From the NCBI GenBank assembly GCA_900472575.1, contig UCIV01000021.1, positions 1-64,000 of the forward strand: a stretch of 64,000 nt of DNA, given 5' to 3'. The position numbers and the translations under genes are program-made. The notes under the pieces were generated by a model, which was given only the letters and a program-made list of their open reading frames with translations, had not been told where the DNA came from and ran no database searches. Source of the stretch: Hyphomicrobiales bacterium (GTDB taxonomy: Bacteria; Pseudomonadota; Alphaproteobacteria; Rhizobiales; Rhizobiaceae). Below are positions 56,397-64,000 of this stretch, piece by piece. Positions within the stretch are counted from its first letter, which is position 1, and every line of letters begins with the position of its first letter.

Positions 56397-56719
56397 CGAA
56401 GGATGGGGGAACGGCCGGAACGGACTGGAAGCTCGTCGTCAGGGGACTGAAGGAGACCGGGACGGCGGAAGCCCGCCTGCTCGTCGAGAAGACACTGCTC
56501 GAGGCCGGCGGGGTGCCGCTCAGGCTCCGCGAGGCTCGGGGCCGGCTCTTCATCCTGACGACCGACGCCTGTGCAAGCCGGCCGGCGATCGTCGAAGCCG
56601 AGGGCGGGCTGGTGTTCCTGATCGCGCTCGACGACCTGGTCGAGGTCGTGATGGGCCGTGGACCCACGCTGGAGGAGGTGATGCGAAGGGCGAGGGCTGC
56701 TGGGCGGCACGATCAATAG
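56393..56719 (+). CDS. Third gene of cassette B, unknown
   Basis: 108 aa, start ATG overlaps the protease stop (ATGA). Alpha/beta pattern: D-W-K-L-V-V-R-G-L-K-E, E-A-G-G-V-P-L-R-L-R, and a basic C-terminal helix. No family found and no likeness to cassette A's third gene. The overlap argues for a tight functional link to the protease. Confidence 0.65.
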   Translation: MTKDGGTAGTDWKLVVRGLKETGTAEARLLVEKTLLEAGGVPLRLREARGRLFILTTDACASRPAIVEAEGGLVFLIALDDLVEVVMGRGPTLEEVMRRARAAGRHDQ

Positions 56720-56752
56720 GATGCGCGGCTCGCAGAACGCATCCGCCCGACC

Positions 56753-57340
56753 CTACGGCGACAATGCCTGATCGTTCCTGCTGATTCTGGGCAGCGTCGC
56801 CTCAAACAGGGGTTCGCCGACTTCCCAGAGTGGAAGCCTCATGTCGTGGGGTGGCCTCACGCACCATTTCTGTCGGAGAGGATCGTAGACGCCTGGCAGT
56901 GGGAAAAGATCGTGGACCCGAAGATAGTCCCGCGTGTTGGCGGTCATGATCGCCGCGCCGTGGGCTATGGCCACAGATGCGACCATCAGATCGTGGCCCA
57001 GCCTGTTGTGCTTCGCTCCGCTCTCGACCGTCCACAGCGGGCGGAGGCACCGCGTTGAGGTCATCTTCGCGTAGACCGCGGCTACTTCGGGCGTCATCGG
57101 CAGCAGCAGGAGGTCTGTCCGGAGTAGTTCGTCGACCCAGTGCGAAATTGCTACGGCCTTCTCCGGATGCATATGCTCCAGGAGATGTGCACCCCGTCGG
57201 AGTTCTGCTATGCTCGGAAAACTGATCGCCAGCCGCTCCGCGCCAAGAGCGATCAGCCATTCCCGCAGGCCTGGGGGAGGCCGCTGGCGTCCGATGTAGC
57301 TGAGGATATCTGTGTCTAATAGGAATAGGTCGCCCGGCAT
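56753..57340 (-). CDS. vapC: VapC-type PIN-domain RNase toxin
   Basis: 195 aa. PIN fold: L-L-D-T-D-I-L-S-Y (first Asp), S-I-A-E-L-R-R-G (Glu), H-D-L-M-V-A-S-V-A-I-A-H-G (Asp) and T-A-N-T-R-D-Y. The acidic site is complete. The C-terminus is about 50 residues longer than usual for VapC. No antitoxin lies in the usual place upstream on the same strand; the nearest candidate is the divergent 64-aa gene. Likely cleaves RNA in translation control. Confidence 0.85.
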   Translation of the reverse strand: MPGDLFLLDTDILSYIGRQRPPPGLREWLIALGAERLAISFPSIAELRRGAHLLEHMHPEKAVAISHWVDELLRTDLLLLPMTPEVAAVYAKMTSTRCLRPLWTVESGAKHNRLGHDLMVASVAIAHGAAIMTANTRDYLRVHDLFPLPGVYDPLRQKWCVRPPHDMRLPLWEVGEPLFEATLPRISRNDQALSP

Positions 57341-57447
57341 GGTCGAAATCCTGGCTATGACGTGCTTTCTTCAATTCCTCCGGACCGCTTCGATGGCGGC
57401 TCCGGCCACCAAACCCGCCGAAACGGAAGCGTTGGAAGGTTGTTCGC

Positions 57448-57642
57448 ATGACGCATGGCAATGAGTGGCTGCCGGCCGATCTCGAGACGCGCGCCAAGGA
57501 CGTGCTGGACGCCGCGCGGCGCAGCAGTCCTCAGGTCGTCGCGGATGTGGACGGCAGGTTCGAGATCGTCTTCGTGCCGCGCAAGCAGCCGCTCGAGCAG
57601 CTACTCTCACCACCGGGCCCCATCCCTGAAGACGACGACTGA
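57448..57642 (+). CDS. Small antitoxin-like protein opposite the PIN toxin
   Basis: 64 aa. L-E-T-R-A-K-D-V-L-D-A-A-R-R-S-S-P-Q-V-V followed by D-V-D-G-R-F-E-I-V-F is the compact Phd/YefM-like beta-alpha pattern, but reduced. It sits 107 bp from the toxin start, divergently. Could be the antitoxin of the PIN gene or an orphan. Start ATG 57448 after GAAGGTTG. Confidence 0.45.
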   Translation: MTHGNEWLPADLETRAKDVLDAARRSSPQVVADVDGRFEIVFVPRKQPLEQLLSPPGPIPEDDD

Positions 57643-57857
57643 TGCGATTTGAATTCTTGCCCTAAAAATGGACCATACCGTGTTGCGGCAGACACGCAAG
57701 ATGGCCCGACGGAAAATCTACAGCCGCTGTAGCTACAACTTTGACGAAGCTTGAGAAAAAATTTACACAAATTCGAGTTGACGAGGTCTCAAGGATGCAG
57801 AAGAGGCGCGGACAGTGGAACGCCCGCCCCATCGTCGATCCTGCATAGCGGGCCAGC

Positions 57858-58274
57858 TCAGTCGTGGTCGGCTAAGCACAGATCGTGGTCGGCCAGCGCG
57901 TGAATGACGTAGCACTCGCCGACGTTGTTCGGGTGAGGGCTTGTCGAGATCCGGACAAGTTCGCTTTCTAGCTTCCTCAGGCGCTCTATTTTCCCGCGCA
58001 CCGTCGCGAGGTGCTCGGCAGCGATGCGGTCCGCCTCTGCGCAAGGCTTCTCCGGGTGCTGGCTCAGGTCGATGAGCTCGCGGATGGCGTCGATGGTGAG
58101 GCCGAGGTCTCGCGCGTGGCGGATGAAGGACAGCCGGTCCTGCTCCGCCTTGGAATAGCGCCGCTGGTTGCCCTCCGACCTCTCGGGGACAGGAAGGAGG
58201 CCCATCTGCTCGTAGTAGCGGATCGTCGACACCTTGGCGCCGGTTTTCCTCGAAAGGTCTCCGATCGTCAGCAT
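57858..58274 (-). CDS. MerR-family metal-type regulator
   Basis: 138 aa from ATG 58274 (AAGGA upstream); the longer frame is spurious. MerR helix-turn-helix I-G-D-L-S-R-K-T-G-A-K-V-S-T-I-R-Y-Y-E and long dimer helix. Cys in K-P-C-A-E-A and a C-terminal G-E-C-Y-V-I-H-A-L-A-D-H-D-L-C are placed as in the Zn/Cu/Cd-type MerR regulators. The target operon is not visible next to it. Confidence 0.85.
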   Translation of the reverse strand: MLTIGDLSRKTGAKVSTIRYYEQMGLLPVPERSEGNQRRYSKAEQDRLSFIRHARDLGLTIDAIRELIDLSQHPEKPCAEADRIAAEHLATVRGKIERLRKLESELVRISTSPHPNNVGECYVIHALADHDLCLADHD

Positions 58275-58417
58275 GTGAATCCTTTCCACCGCTCCGAATG
58301 TGCGCCCCATCACGGTAAGGCCAAACGCTTAGGAATGGAAGATAGGATCCAGACCTGCGGGGATCCAATGCGGCTGGCTAGATCTGACTGCGGTTACCAA
58401 ACTACCAAGGATTCGGT

Positions 58418-59338
58418 ATGCGCATCAACGAGACACCCGCGCATGACTCAGAGGCGTTCGTCAGGACTCTGGACTGTAATTGGTCCCGCGGCAGAAGTGG
58501 TCATATTTCAAGACCTGAAGATTTCAGATGGAAGTTGTCCCTGACGGTGTCCGGAATGAAGTACTCTCTCTGCAACCGCGACCGATACCAGATCGCACCG
58601 CGGGGTTCCCTCCGACGCCGCCACCCGGTCATTGCAGGGATCGTGACGAGATGGAAGTTCGGCAACCTCGACAAGATGATCAAACTCTTCGAGGACGTGA
58701 TCGACAACATCTCGCCGACGTTCGACATTGAAGTTCGCTCGCTTCGGGAACTGTGCAATACCGAGAGCGGTATCCCGCGGATCACCGACAAGAAGATCCA
58801 AAACAATCTCCTCGCCAAGATGATCTCGCGCGCCCCCGGCGGGCGTGTTCGGCGACACAGGCTCATCCGGAATCTCATCGCGATGCGCGAGTTCGCGCGG
58901 GCCGAGACTAAGATCAAGCTGTTCGAGAAGGATTTCGGACGCGACGGACCGGTGCATCGGTACAAGATCAAATACCATGTGGAGAGGGCGGTCCACACGC
59001 CAGGCATTCTGTTGGAGGACCGCGTCGAGATGCTCGAGCAAGCGCATGAGCTCGCCGTCTACGGCGCAGAGCGGTACTCCACAAACAAGAACGTGCTGGC
59101 CGCGTTCGGCGAACTTGGAATTGAATACTACCGACTGACCGGCGATCTCGCCTATTTCGATGAGGCGATGAAGCACGTGAAGGCTGCGGAAGACAAACTG
59201 GGCGATCCTCAGGTCACCGCGATAATCAGTCGGTTCACGCGGCGCGTTGGTGGTCAGGCTGCCGCGTCTGACGAGGAGCTTCCTGAGGATGTGATGCCGG
59301 AGGCAGACATCATAGGGCAGGAGCCGGAGGCTGCGTGA
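58418..59338 (+). CDS. Unknown helical-repeat protein
   Basis: 306 aa. Residues 70-270 look like TPR-type helical pairs (W-K-F-G-N-L-D-K-M-I-K-L-F-E-D, R-E-F-A-R-A-E-T-K-I-K-L-F-E-K-D, D-L-A-Y-F-D-E-A-M-K). The first 60 residues are low in hydrophobic order and may come from a fused or truncated start. It resembles the C-terminal sensor half of larger NTPase/SIR2 defence proteins, and an N-terminal partner may have been lost (inference). Next to the CBASS locus, opposite strand. Confidence 0.5.
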   Translation: MRINETPAHDSEAFVRTLDCNWSRGRSGHISRPEDFRWKLSLTVSGMKYSLCNRDRYQIAPRGSLRRRHPVIAGIVTRWKFGNLDKMIKLFEDVIDNISPTFDIEVRSLRELCNTESGIPRITDKKIQNNLLAKMISRAPGGRVRRHRLIRNLIAMREFARAETKIKLFEKDFGRDGPVHRYKIKYHVERAVHTPGILLEDRVEMLEQAHELAVYGAERYSTNKNVLAAFGELGIEYYRLTGDLAYFDEAMKHVKAAEDKLGDPQVTAIISRFTRRVGGQAAASDEELPEDVMPEADIIGQEPEAA

Positions 59339-59409
59339 TCGATGCACATGCGGGAGCAGCGCATAGGCACCAGCGCCTCGATCAAAGGAGTTCTACGGGG
59401 CCATTAGAC

Positions 59410-60033
59410 TCACCAGGATGTCGCTCTGCCGCCAAGTTCCCGCCCAAACCAATTTGAAAACCGATACGCTGCCAGATGCATTGCACTGGGAAACCATCCG
59501 TATATGGTACGGCAGATCGTGATCGTAGATGTCGATGTACCCGACAGCTCGGCCACCCGCCGCTCCACGGCTGCCATGATTGCCGCCGTCGTCTGGACCC
59601 GGTCGATCGGTGTGCCAGACGCCGGGCTTCTGTCCAAAAGAGCGGAGTCCGGATTAGGATGCTTGCCGCCGCCCCGCCACACGCCTGTGTCCATCCAATC
59701 CTCGTAGAAGACCAGCCATCGAACGACGGCAGGAATGACGTGGTCTGCTATATAGACTGATGGGTCGAATGGCTCGTCTGCAGGATCCCAGGCGCAGAGG
59801 GCGGGGCTGTGGGCCGGCTGGCGATATCTGTAGGTATGTGGCGTCGGTTCTCCGGTTCCGCGGACGTCCGGTCCGATCCTGGGATCGAGAACCTTCACCG
59901 TCACGTAGCTGTGCTTCAGCGTCACCTCGTCCCAGAAGATTTCCGGGTAATACCTGATCCAGATCCGATAAGGCTGCGAGATCGGAGTGAGAGTTCCCTC
60001 CCACGTCGCGAACCACCTGCCATCGAACGTCAT
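59410..60033 (-). CDS. E2-like CBASS protein (Cap2-short type)
   Basis: 207 aa from the only ATG. Sequence that fits the family (W-Y-S-I-S-E-Q...I-Y-P-G-F-R) continues 21 codons upstream to a CTG at 60096 placed after GGGGAG, so the true start is probably there. Marks of the prokaryotic E2-like family: W-E-G-T-L-T-P, Y-R-I-W-I-R-Y, V-K-V-L-D-P, P-H-T-Y followed by L-C-A-W (candidate catalytic Cys), W-L-V-F-Y-E-D-W and G-V-W-R-G-G-G-K-H. E2-only proteins of this kind occur in short type II CBASS and act on the CD-NTase. Last gene of the CBASS operon. Confidence 0.7.
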   Translation of the reverse strand: MTFDGRWFATWEGTLTPISQPYRIWIRYYPEIFWDEVTLKHSYVTVKVLDPRIGPDVRGTGEPTPHTYRYRQPAHSPALCAWDPADEPFDPSVYIADHVIPAVVRWLVFYEDWMDTGVWRGGGKHPNPDSALLDRSPASGTPIDRVQTTAAIMAAVERRVAELSGTSTSTITICRTIYGWFPSAMHLAAYRFSNWFGRELGGRATSW

Positions 60034-60099
60034 CCGGAAACCCGGATAGATGGCGCGAAGGCGGGCGTCCTGCTCTGAAATCGAATACCACGCCAGTTG

Positions 60100-61216
60100 T
60101 CAGTCTCCCCAAGGAGAGGTCTTCGGCGTCGGACGCGCGTAGCTCGGGGTCGCAATCGAGGTCACGGCAGCCACCGTCCCAGTCGCAGGGATATGTGCTG
60201 CGGTTCCGCTGCGATCGGCGGAAATCTGGCTGTCCATGAACTTCCGAACCGAATCCGCAGCCGGACGTTCGCCGAACAGCTTCTCCAGCGTCTTACGCAT
60301 TTCGGCCAGGCTCAGGCCGTTGCGAAGCCGTTGAATGTCGACGGCGAAAGCACGAAGTTCGTCTATGAAGACGCGCTGCGAGTCCAGGTCTTCCGGCCAG
60401 CGATCGGTGAGCTCGTCGTAGGCTTCGCAGGCCGGGTTGAATGCCTGGTAAGTCTTTCCGTTGCGCTCTGCTGCAGCCAGCGCAGCGATCAAGCAAGTGA
60501 CCTGGTGTAGAAGCTCTTCGGACAGGCTCGACGTCCTGTTCGCGTTCAAGGCGACAGAGTGTGCGAGAACAACGGATGGGGGCAGCCGCAGCCCGCCATG
60601 CCGCGCATCGTAGCCGAGGTTTCGCCACCGCTTTATGAGCTGCAGATTCCGGCGGCGTCCTCTTCAGAAACCACTCTGCGAAACCCCAGGGATTGGCGAT
60701 CAGCCGCTCCTTCTGGAAGCCGGTAGCGATCTTCTTGGAATGGAAGATCACGCCCGACCGTGCCTCGAGCGAGGGAAGGATGACGGCGGGCGTCACATCG
60801 AGATGCATGCCGTCGTACTTCACCGTGACGCAGCGGCTCTTGCGTTCGGTCTTGTCGTAGTACCGCGTGCCCGGCTTGCCGCGGATGGCGGTGTGGAGCG
60901 TCGACAGGACGTCATCCGGATCGGAGTCCGTCGGCACGCTCAACTGTACCATCGCATCGATGTCGAAGTCGGCATCCTCTGCATGGCGGGCCGTCGTCGC
61001 GCCGATCGAAAATCCGCCCTGCGGATAGAAGGACTCGACGAGACCCGAGAGAGGGCTGTCGTCGCGCTCCAGCCATTCGTGGATGGCGTGATAGTGGCCG
61101 ACGGCCAGGCGGTGGTCGGTCGGCGTGAGCTGGATGCGAACCGCGATGTCCGCAAGCAGGACGTCGAGGGGGCTGTAGGCTGCGATCTCGCGGAGTACGG
61201 GATCCGTGTAGTTCAT
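60100..61216 (-). pseudogene. CD-NTase of a CBASS locus, broken by an internal deletion/frameshift
   Basis: From ATG 61216 (AGGAG) the frame encodes a CD-NTase: Y-P-Q-G-G-F-S-I-G with D-A-D-F-D-I-D (metal-binding Asp pair) and M-H-L-D-V-T-P (third Asp), up to W-F-L-K-R-T-P-P-E near 60650. Then the sense jumps to another frame, L-Q-L-I-K-R-W-R-N-L-G-Y-D, R-L-P-P-S-V-V-L-A, N-P-A-C-E-A-Y-D-E-L-T-D-R-W-P-E, ending at TGA 60100. Related CD-NTases have about 40 more residues at the joint, so a deletion near 60646 both removed sequence and shifted frame. Unless this is a sequencing error, no full cyclic-nucleotide synthase is made. Confidence 0.8.
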
Positions 61217-61226
61217 CTGACGGCTC

Positions 61227-62408
61227 CTATGCTTGATGAACGATGTCGAGCGTCTGGCGGAAGCCGCCGAGGGCGCGATTGTGGTCGTATATGCGCATCG
61301 GCATGTGCGCCTTAGGCATCCATACCCGACCCAGTTCCACTGCCGCGGAGACTGGGATCGCAGGGAAGATGTGAATGATCTCTGCGCTTCCGTGGTGATC
61401 CTTGATCGCTTCGAAGACAGCCCTGAGCTCCTTGCGCCAGAGAGCAAGGTCGCCCGGAGTTCGAAGGATATCGTTGTGAGCATTTTTCGCGGACAGCGAC
61501 CATATGGACACGTCCTCGCCGAGAACGGCTTTGATGCGGTCGTCGTCAATCGGGCCGCTGACACCAAGTTTCAAAGCGATAGAGTGACCATCCTTCTCCG
61601 GGTCAGTCCTTTTGAGCTCCATCTGTCCAGGGTCGGGCATCCACGACCAGCCCTTCGGTTCGCGAAGGAGCTGCCGCACATGTGCTTCTGAAATATCCGA
61701 AATCAGCCGGCCAAGCTCGATGAGCAGCGGCATCGGGGCGAGGCCGAAGATCGCGAGACGGCTGATCTCGTTCCGCTCGAGCCTGCCCTTGACCCGCTCT
61801 TGGTACTTCTCGCGAAGCAGACGCTGGTGCAGTGGCCAGTAGGTCGGGTCACCGTCGGCGATGCCAAGGTCAGGAACGTCGAGATCGATCATGCCGTGCC
61901 GAGCCGGATAGAACTCCGGCAGCAGCGCTTCCTTGACGGCGTCGGCATTGACAGGAGATTCGTTTTTGCCGATGCCGGCTGCGAAGCGGATGACATGACA
62001 TCCGCGATCTCGCGCGATCGATGTGACCGCTTCGATCCGATCCTCATGTTCGGCCTTCATTTCTTGAAGAAGTGGGACCGGAAACTCCTGCCAAGTTGAT
62101 TTGCCATCGACGAGCCTGTGATGCGGATCGCAGAGGAGCATCAGGTTCGTCGGATCCTTCGTCAACGTTGGGGAAAGCACCTCATCTCCCCGCGGACCTT
62201 TAACCGCATCGGAAACGATGTGAGCAATGTAAGCTGTATTGAGGTTCGACTTCCCGGATACAAGGTCGCCAATCAGGGGCTTGTTGCAGCCACGGAACTG
62301 GCAGCGGCCGGCGGCGCGCGCCCACACGATCGCCTTGACGTTCGACGGCAGGCTCGGTCGACGGACATTGCTGGCGGGTTCGGTCGAAGTTTCTTCCGGA
62401 TTTTCCAT
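61227..62408 (-). CDS. cap5: Cap5-type HNH endonuclease-SAVED effector
   Basis: 393 aa. N-terminal HNH nuclease with zinc Cys (C-Q-F-R-G-C), I-A-H-I-V, then N-L-M-L-L-C-D-P-H-H. The C-terminal SAVED domain (residues about 180-393, with I-F-P-A-I-P-V-S-A-A-V-E-L-G-R) binds the cyclic oligonucleotide and licenses non-specific DNA cutting. This is the usual Cap5 order and size. It lies 10 nt before the CD-NTase start. With the CD-NTase broken, this effector would lack its signal. Confidence 0.92.
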   Translation of the reverse strand: MENPEETSTEPASNVRRPSLPSNVKAIVWARAAGRCQFRGCNKPLIGDLVSGKSNLNTAYIAHIVSDAVKGPRGDEVLSPTLTKDPTNLMLLCDPHHRLVDGKSTWQEFPVPLLQEMKAEHEDRIEAVTSIARDRGCHVIRFAAGIGKNESPVNADAVKEALLPEFYPARHGMIDLDVPDLGIADGDPTYWPLHQRLLREKYQERVKGRLERNEISRLAIFGLAPMPLLIELGRLISDISEAHVRQLLREPKGWSWMPDPGQMELKRTDPEKDGHSIALKLGVSGPIDDDRIKAVLGEDVSIWSLSAKNAHNDILRTPGDLALWRKELRAVFEAIKDHHGSAEIIHIFPAIPVSAAVELGRVWMPKAHMPMRIYDHNRALGGFRQTLDIVHQA

Positions 62409-62428
62409 TGTGGTTGATCCTGAACTCT

Positions 62429-63193
62429 TCAGCCTTGCGACCGGATCAGTTCGGCGATTTCTTCTGCGATCTCGTCGGGCGTGTGGGTGACGGTGCTGCG
62501 AGCAACTTTGTCGACCAAGGAGGGGCTGTATTTCATGACATCGGCCTTAGAAACCTTGTGCCATATCGGAAGAAGCTGCTGCTCGCCGCTGATCGAACGG
62601 GAGACGATTCCGTCCAGCTCGTAGTTCGTCCAGCCCTTTTTGAAGAACGCTTCCGACAGAACGACGATGCCGAACCGGCTGTTAGCGAGGCCCTGATCGA
62701 TTTTCCGGCGGAGGCTATCCCCGATCTTCAGGGTGAATTCGTCGTACCAGACGGACAGTCCGCAGTCTTCGAGCGCCCGGACGAGCGGGCGAACGAACTC
62801 TTCCTTGTCCTCAGAGGCATGCGAGATGAAGACATCATGGTCTCGTACAATCCCGTCCTCGACTTCGTCGTGAGGACGAACAAGTGAGGGAACCGATGCG
62901 AGAGCGGCGTCGCGGGCTTCAGGAAGGGCACCAGGCAGCATGCGAACTGATGCTCGGGTCTGCCCCCGAAGTCCCTGCATGTCCACGGCTACGTACCAAT
63001 GGCCAGTCCGGGGTACGGCGAGACGGAGGGGGGACTGCTTTGCCAGGCCGCCATGATAGTGGTGCTGCCGTCCGTTCTTGTACGAACTGAAGTTCGAGGA
63101 ATCCATCAACCGCACGTTTGCCGCGGCTGTGAGGTTGATTTCCACGAGTTGGCCGGAGCGCTGCTGCCCGAGGTCGAATTGCAGAAAGTTCAT
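62429..63193 (-). CDS. DUF1883-TIR protein
   Basis: 254 aa. Residues 1-90: DUF1883 (M-N-F-L-Q-F-D-L-G-Q-Q, V-E-I-N-L, Y-H-G-G, W-Y-V-A-V-D). Residues about 118-254: TIR domain with D-V-F-I-S-H-A-S-E-D-K, W-Y-D-E-F (candidate catalytic Glu), V-V-L-S-E-A-F-F and W-T-N-Y-E-L. TIR proteins in defence cleave NAD+. First gene of the CBASS operon, 20 nt before cap5, so possibly a second effector. Confidence 0.88.
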   Translation of the reverse strand: MNFLQFDLGQQRSGQLVEINLTAAANVRLMDSSNFSSYKNGRQHHYHGGLAKQSPLRLAVPRTGHWYVAVDMQGLRGQTRASVRMLPGALPEARDAALASVPSLVRPHDEVEDGIVRDHDVFISHASEDKEEFVRPLVRALEDCGLSVWYDEFTLKIGDSLRRKIDQGLANSRFGIVVLSEAFFKKGWTNYELDGIVSRSISGEQQLLPIWHKVSKADVMKYSPSLVDKVARSTVTHTPDEIAEEIAELIRSQG

Positions 63194-63470
63194 GCTACCA
63201 GTCCTTTCTCTGAGGACCGTAGACGGTCCAAACTCAACGCTATTTTGATCCCTGTTTGTTCCTGAGATGCTTTCTGAGCGAAGTTTCGCCCACCTAAGTT
63301 CGCCTATACTCTTTATCAGTTATAATAAAAGTAAGTTTTTCTATCTGTCATGACGCTGCACGCTGTAACTCACGCAATCGTACGAGTTGAGATGCTTGGC
63401 GAGTAATTGAAGAAACTCCACGCTTGCTGCGCATGTTTGAATTCTAGGCTCTGCGTATCTTTTATTGTCT

Positions 63471-63508
63471 AATTCGAGTCGGAAAATATTTCCCGACTCG
63501 AATTTTTT
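63471..63508 (+). terminator. Strong hairpin with T-run in the nrdJ-side gap
   Basis: AATTCGAGTCGG (63471-63482) and its exact complement (63493-63504) flank a 10-nt loop, and the right arm runs into TTTTTT on the plus strand. No plus-strand gene lies upstream, so it may end a small RNA or a readthrough transcript. The rest of the 492-bp gap 63194-63685 is AT-rich and shows no gene. Confidence 0.6.
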
Positions 63509-63685
63509 ACTGCGTTAACTGCGTGTCTGTGCGTCATAATCGCTGGCTGGCTACAGTCGATCACATTCCAACTGACGCGACGATCCCACAAAGATTGGGA
63601 GAGATCTTAGGTAGACGAATCCAACCAAAGGACTCCCGGATAGTGTTTCGTTGAACGCGACAGACGCCACTTATCCCTGCAATTA

Positions 63686-64000
63686 TCAAGAGCAACCGCT
63701 CGTAGCACCACACGTGTCGCACTTCTCACACGTGCCGTTGCGCACCATCGTGAAGTTCTGGCACTCGGAGCACATGTTGCCCGTATAGCCCTGCATGATC
63801 GACTTCATGCGGCGGTCGGCTTCGACCTTTTTGGCTTCCGACTTGGCGGCAGCGGCGTCGGCTTCGGCCTTGTCGGAGAAGAGCGCGGTCGCGACCTGCT
63901 TTTCTTCCGATGCGACGTCGTCGAGCACCTCTTCAGCAATCTCTTCGGCCAGTTCCTTGGCGCGCTCCTCGTAATCGCGCTTGAAGGCGACGATTTCCGA
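63686..64000 (-). CDS. nrdJ: Class II (B12-dependent) ribonucleotide reductase, C-terminal end
   Basis: The last 104 residues of a gene that runs out of the window. It ends C-x-x-C...C-x-x-C (M-C-S-E-C-Q-N-F-T-M, G-T-C-E-K-C-D-T-C-G-A-T-S-G-C-S), the redox/zinc tail of rhizobial NrdJ. Core metabolic gene making deoxynucleotides, so it marks the probable border between island and backbone. The M seen at 63928 is only an internal GTG; the frame is open to the edge. Confidence 0.95.
   Translation of the reverse strand, partial: SEIVAFKRDYEERAKELAEEIAEEVLDDVASEEKQVATALFSDKAEADAAAAKSEAKKVEADRRMKSIMQGYTGNMCSECQNFTMVRNGTCEKCDTCGATSGCS

Noticed and set aside
1..64000. CRISPR array
   Set aside because: No regularly spaced identical 25-40-bp repeats were seen anywhere in the window.

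Overview
The window is high-GC DNA from an alphaproteobacterium, most likely a member of the Rhizobiaceae (inference). The reasons are the C-terminus of a class II (B12-dependent) ribonucleotide reductase at the right edge, an imuA-imuB-dnaE2 mutasome, LexA boxes of the alphaproteobacterial GTTC-N7-GTTC type, and DUF3606, DUF1883 and Rrf2/MerR/LysR genes of the kind common in rhizobia. Apart from the partial nrdJ, and perhaps lepB, it reads as a large accessory/genomic-island region with mobile-element, DNA-repair and anti-phage genes and several decaying genes.

Left part (0-10 kb): a signal peptidase I gene, then a minus-strand transposition operon. It holds small unknown genes, a TnsA-like endonuclease, a TniA/TnsB DDE transposase, a TniB/TnsC AAA+ ATPase and TniQ, and it ends in a clear Rho-independent terminator. 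10-14.5 kb: an orphan gene, a divergent C5-methyltransferase-like gene and a SIR2-domain gene. 14.8-20.3 kb: the SOS mutasome imuA-imuB-dnaE2 behind a perfect LexA box. 20.4-28.5 kb: an Rpn-like nuclease, an HMCES/YedK-type protein and small genes, then a redox/stress set (LysR, SDR, AhpD-like, cupin, NmrA-like, Rrf2, NTF2-like, Ada).

28.9-45.1 kb: a HARP-like protein, a 751-aa protein with a NERD-like nuclease core, 'cassette A' (TnsA-like protein, soluble FtsH-like AAA+/M41 protease, third gene), and a Druantia type III-like pair (large DUF1998 helicase and YjiT/STY4851-like partner). 45.1-53.7 kb: gene remnants (receiver, histidine kinase, GFA, LysR), small rhizobial proteins, and a LysR/flavodoxin/aldehyde dehydrogenase group. 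53.7-56.7 kb: 'cassette B', a second copy of the TnsA-like + soluble AAA+/M41 cassette with a different third gene. 56.7-59.4 kb: a VapC-type PIN toxin opposite a small antitoxin-like gene, a MerR regulator and an unknown gene. 59.4-63.2 kb: a CBASS locus (DUF1883-TIR, HNH-SAVED Cap5, CD-NTase, E2-like protein) whose CD-NTase is broken by a frameshift/deletion. The nrdJ 3' end closes the window.

The most interesting signal is the duplicated cassette at 32.2-35.5 and 53.8-56.7 kb. Each copy has the same order of genes: a 205-aa TnsA-like protein whose catalytic residues appear lost, then a membrane-anchor-less FtsH-like protease with intact Walker, HExxH and third-ligand motifs, then a short variable gene. 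In both copies a perfect GTTC-N7-GTTC LexA box sits on the -10 of a TTGAC(G/T)-type promoter, the same layout as at imuA in this window. This predicts a DNA-damage-induced cytosolic proteolysis system. I do not recognise it as a described system.
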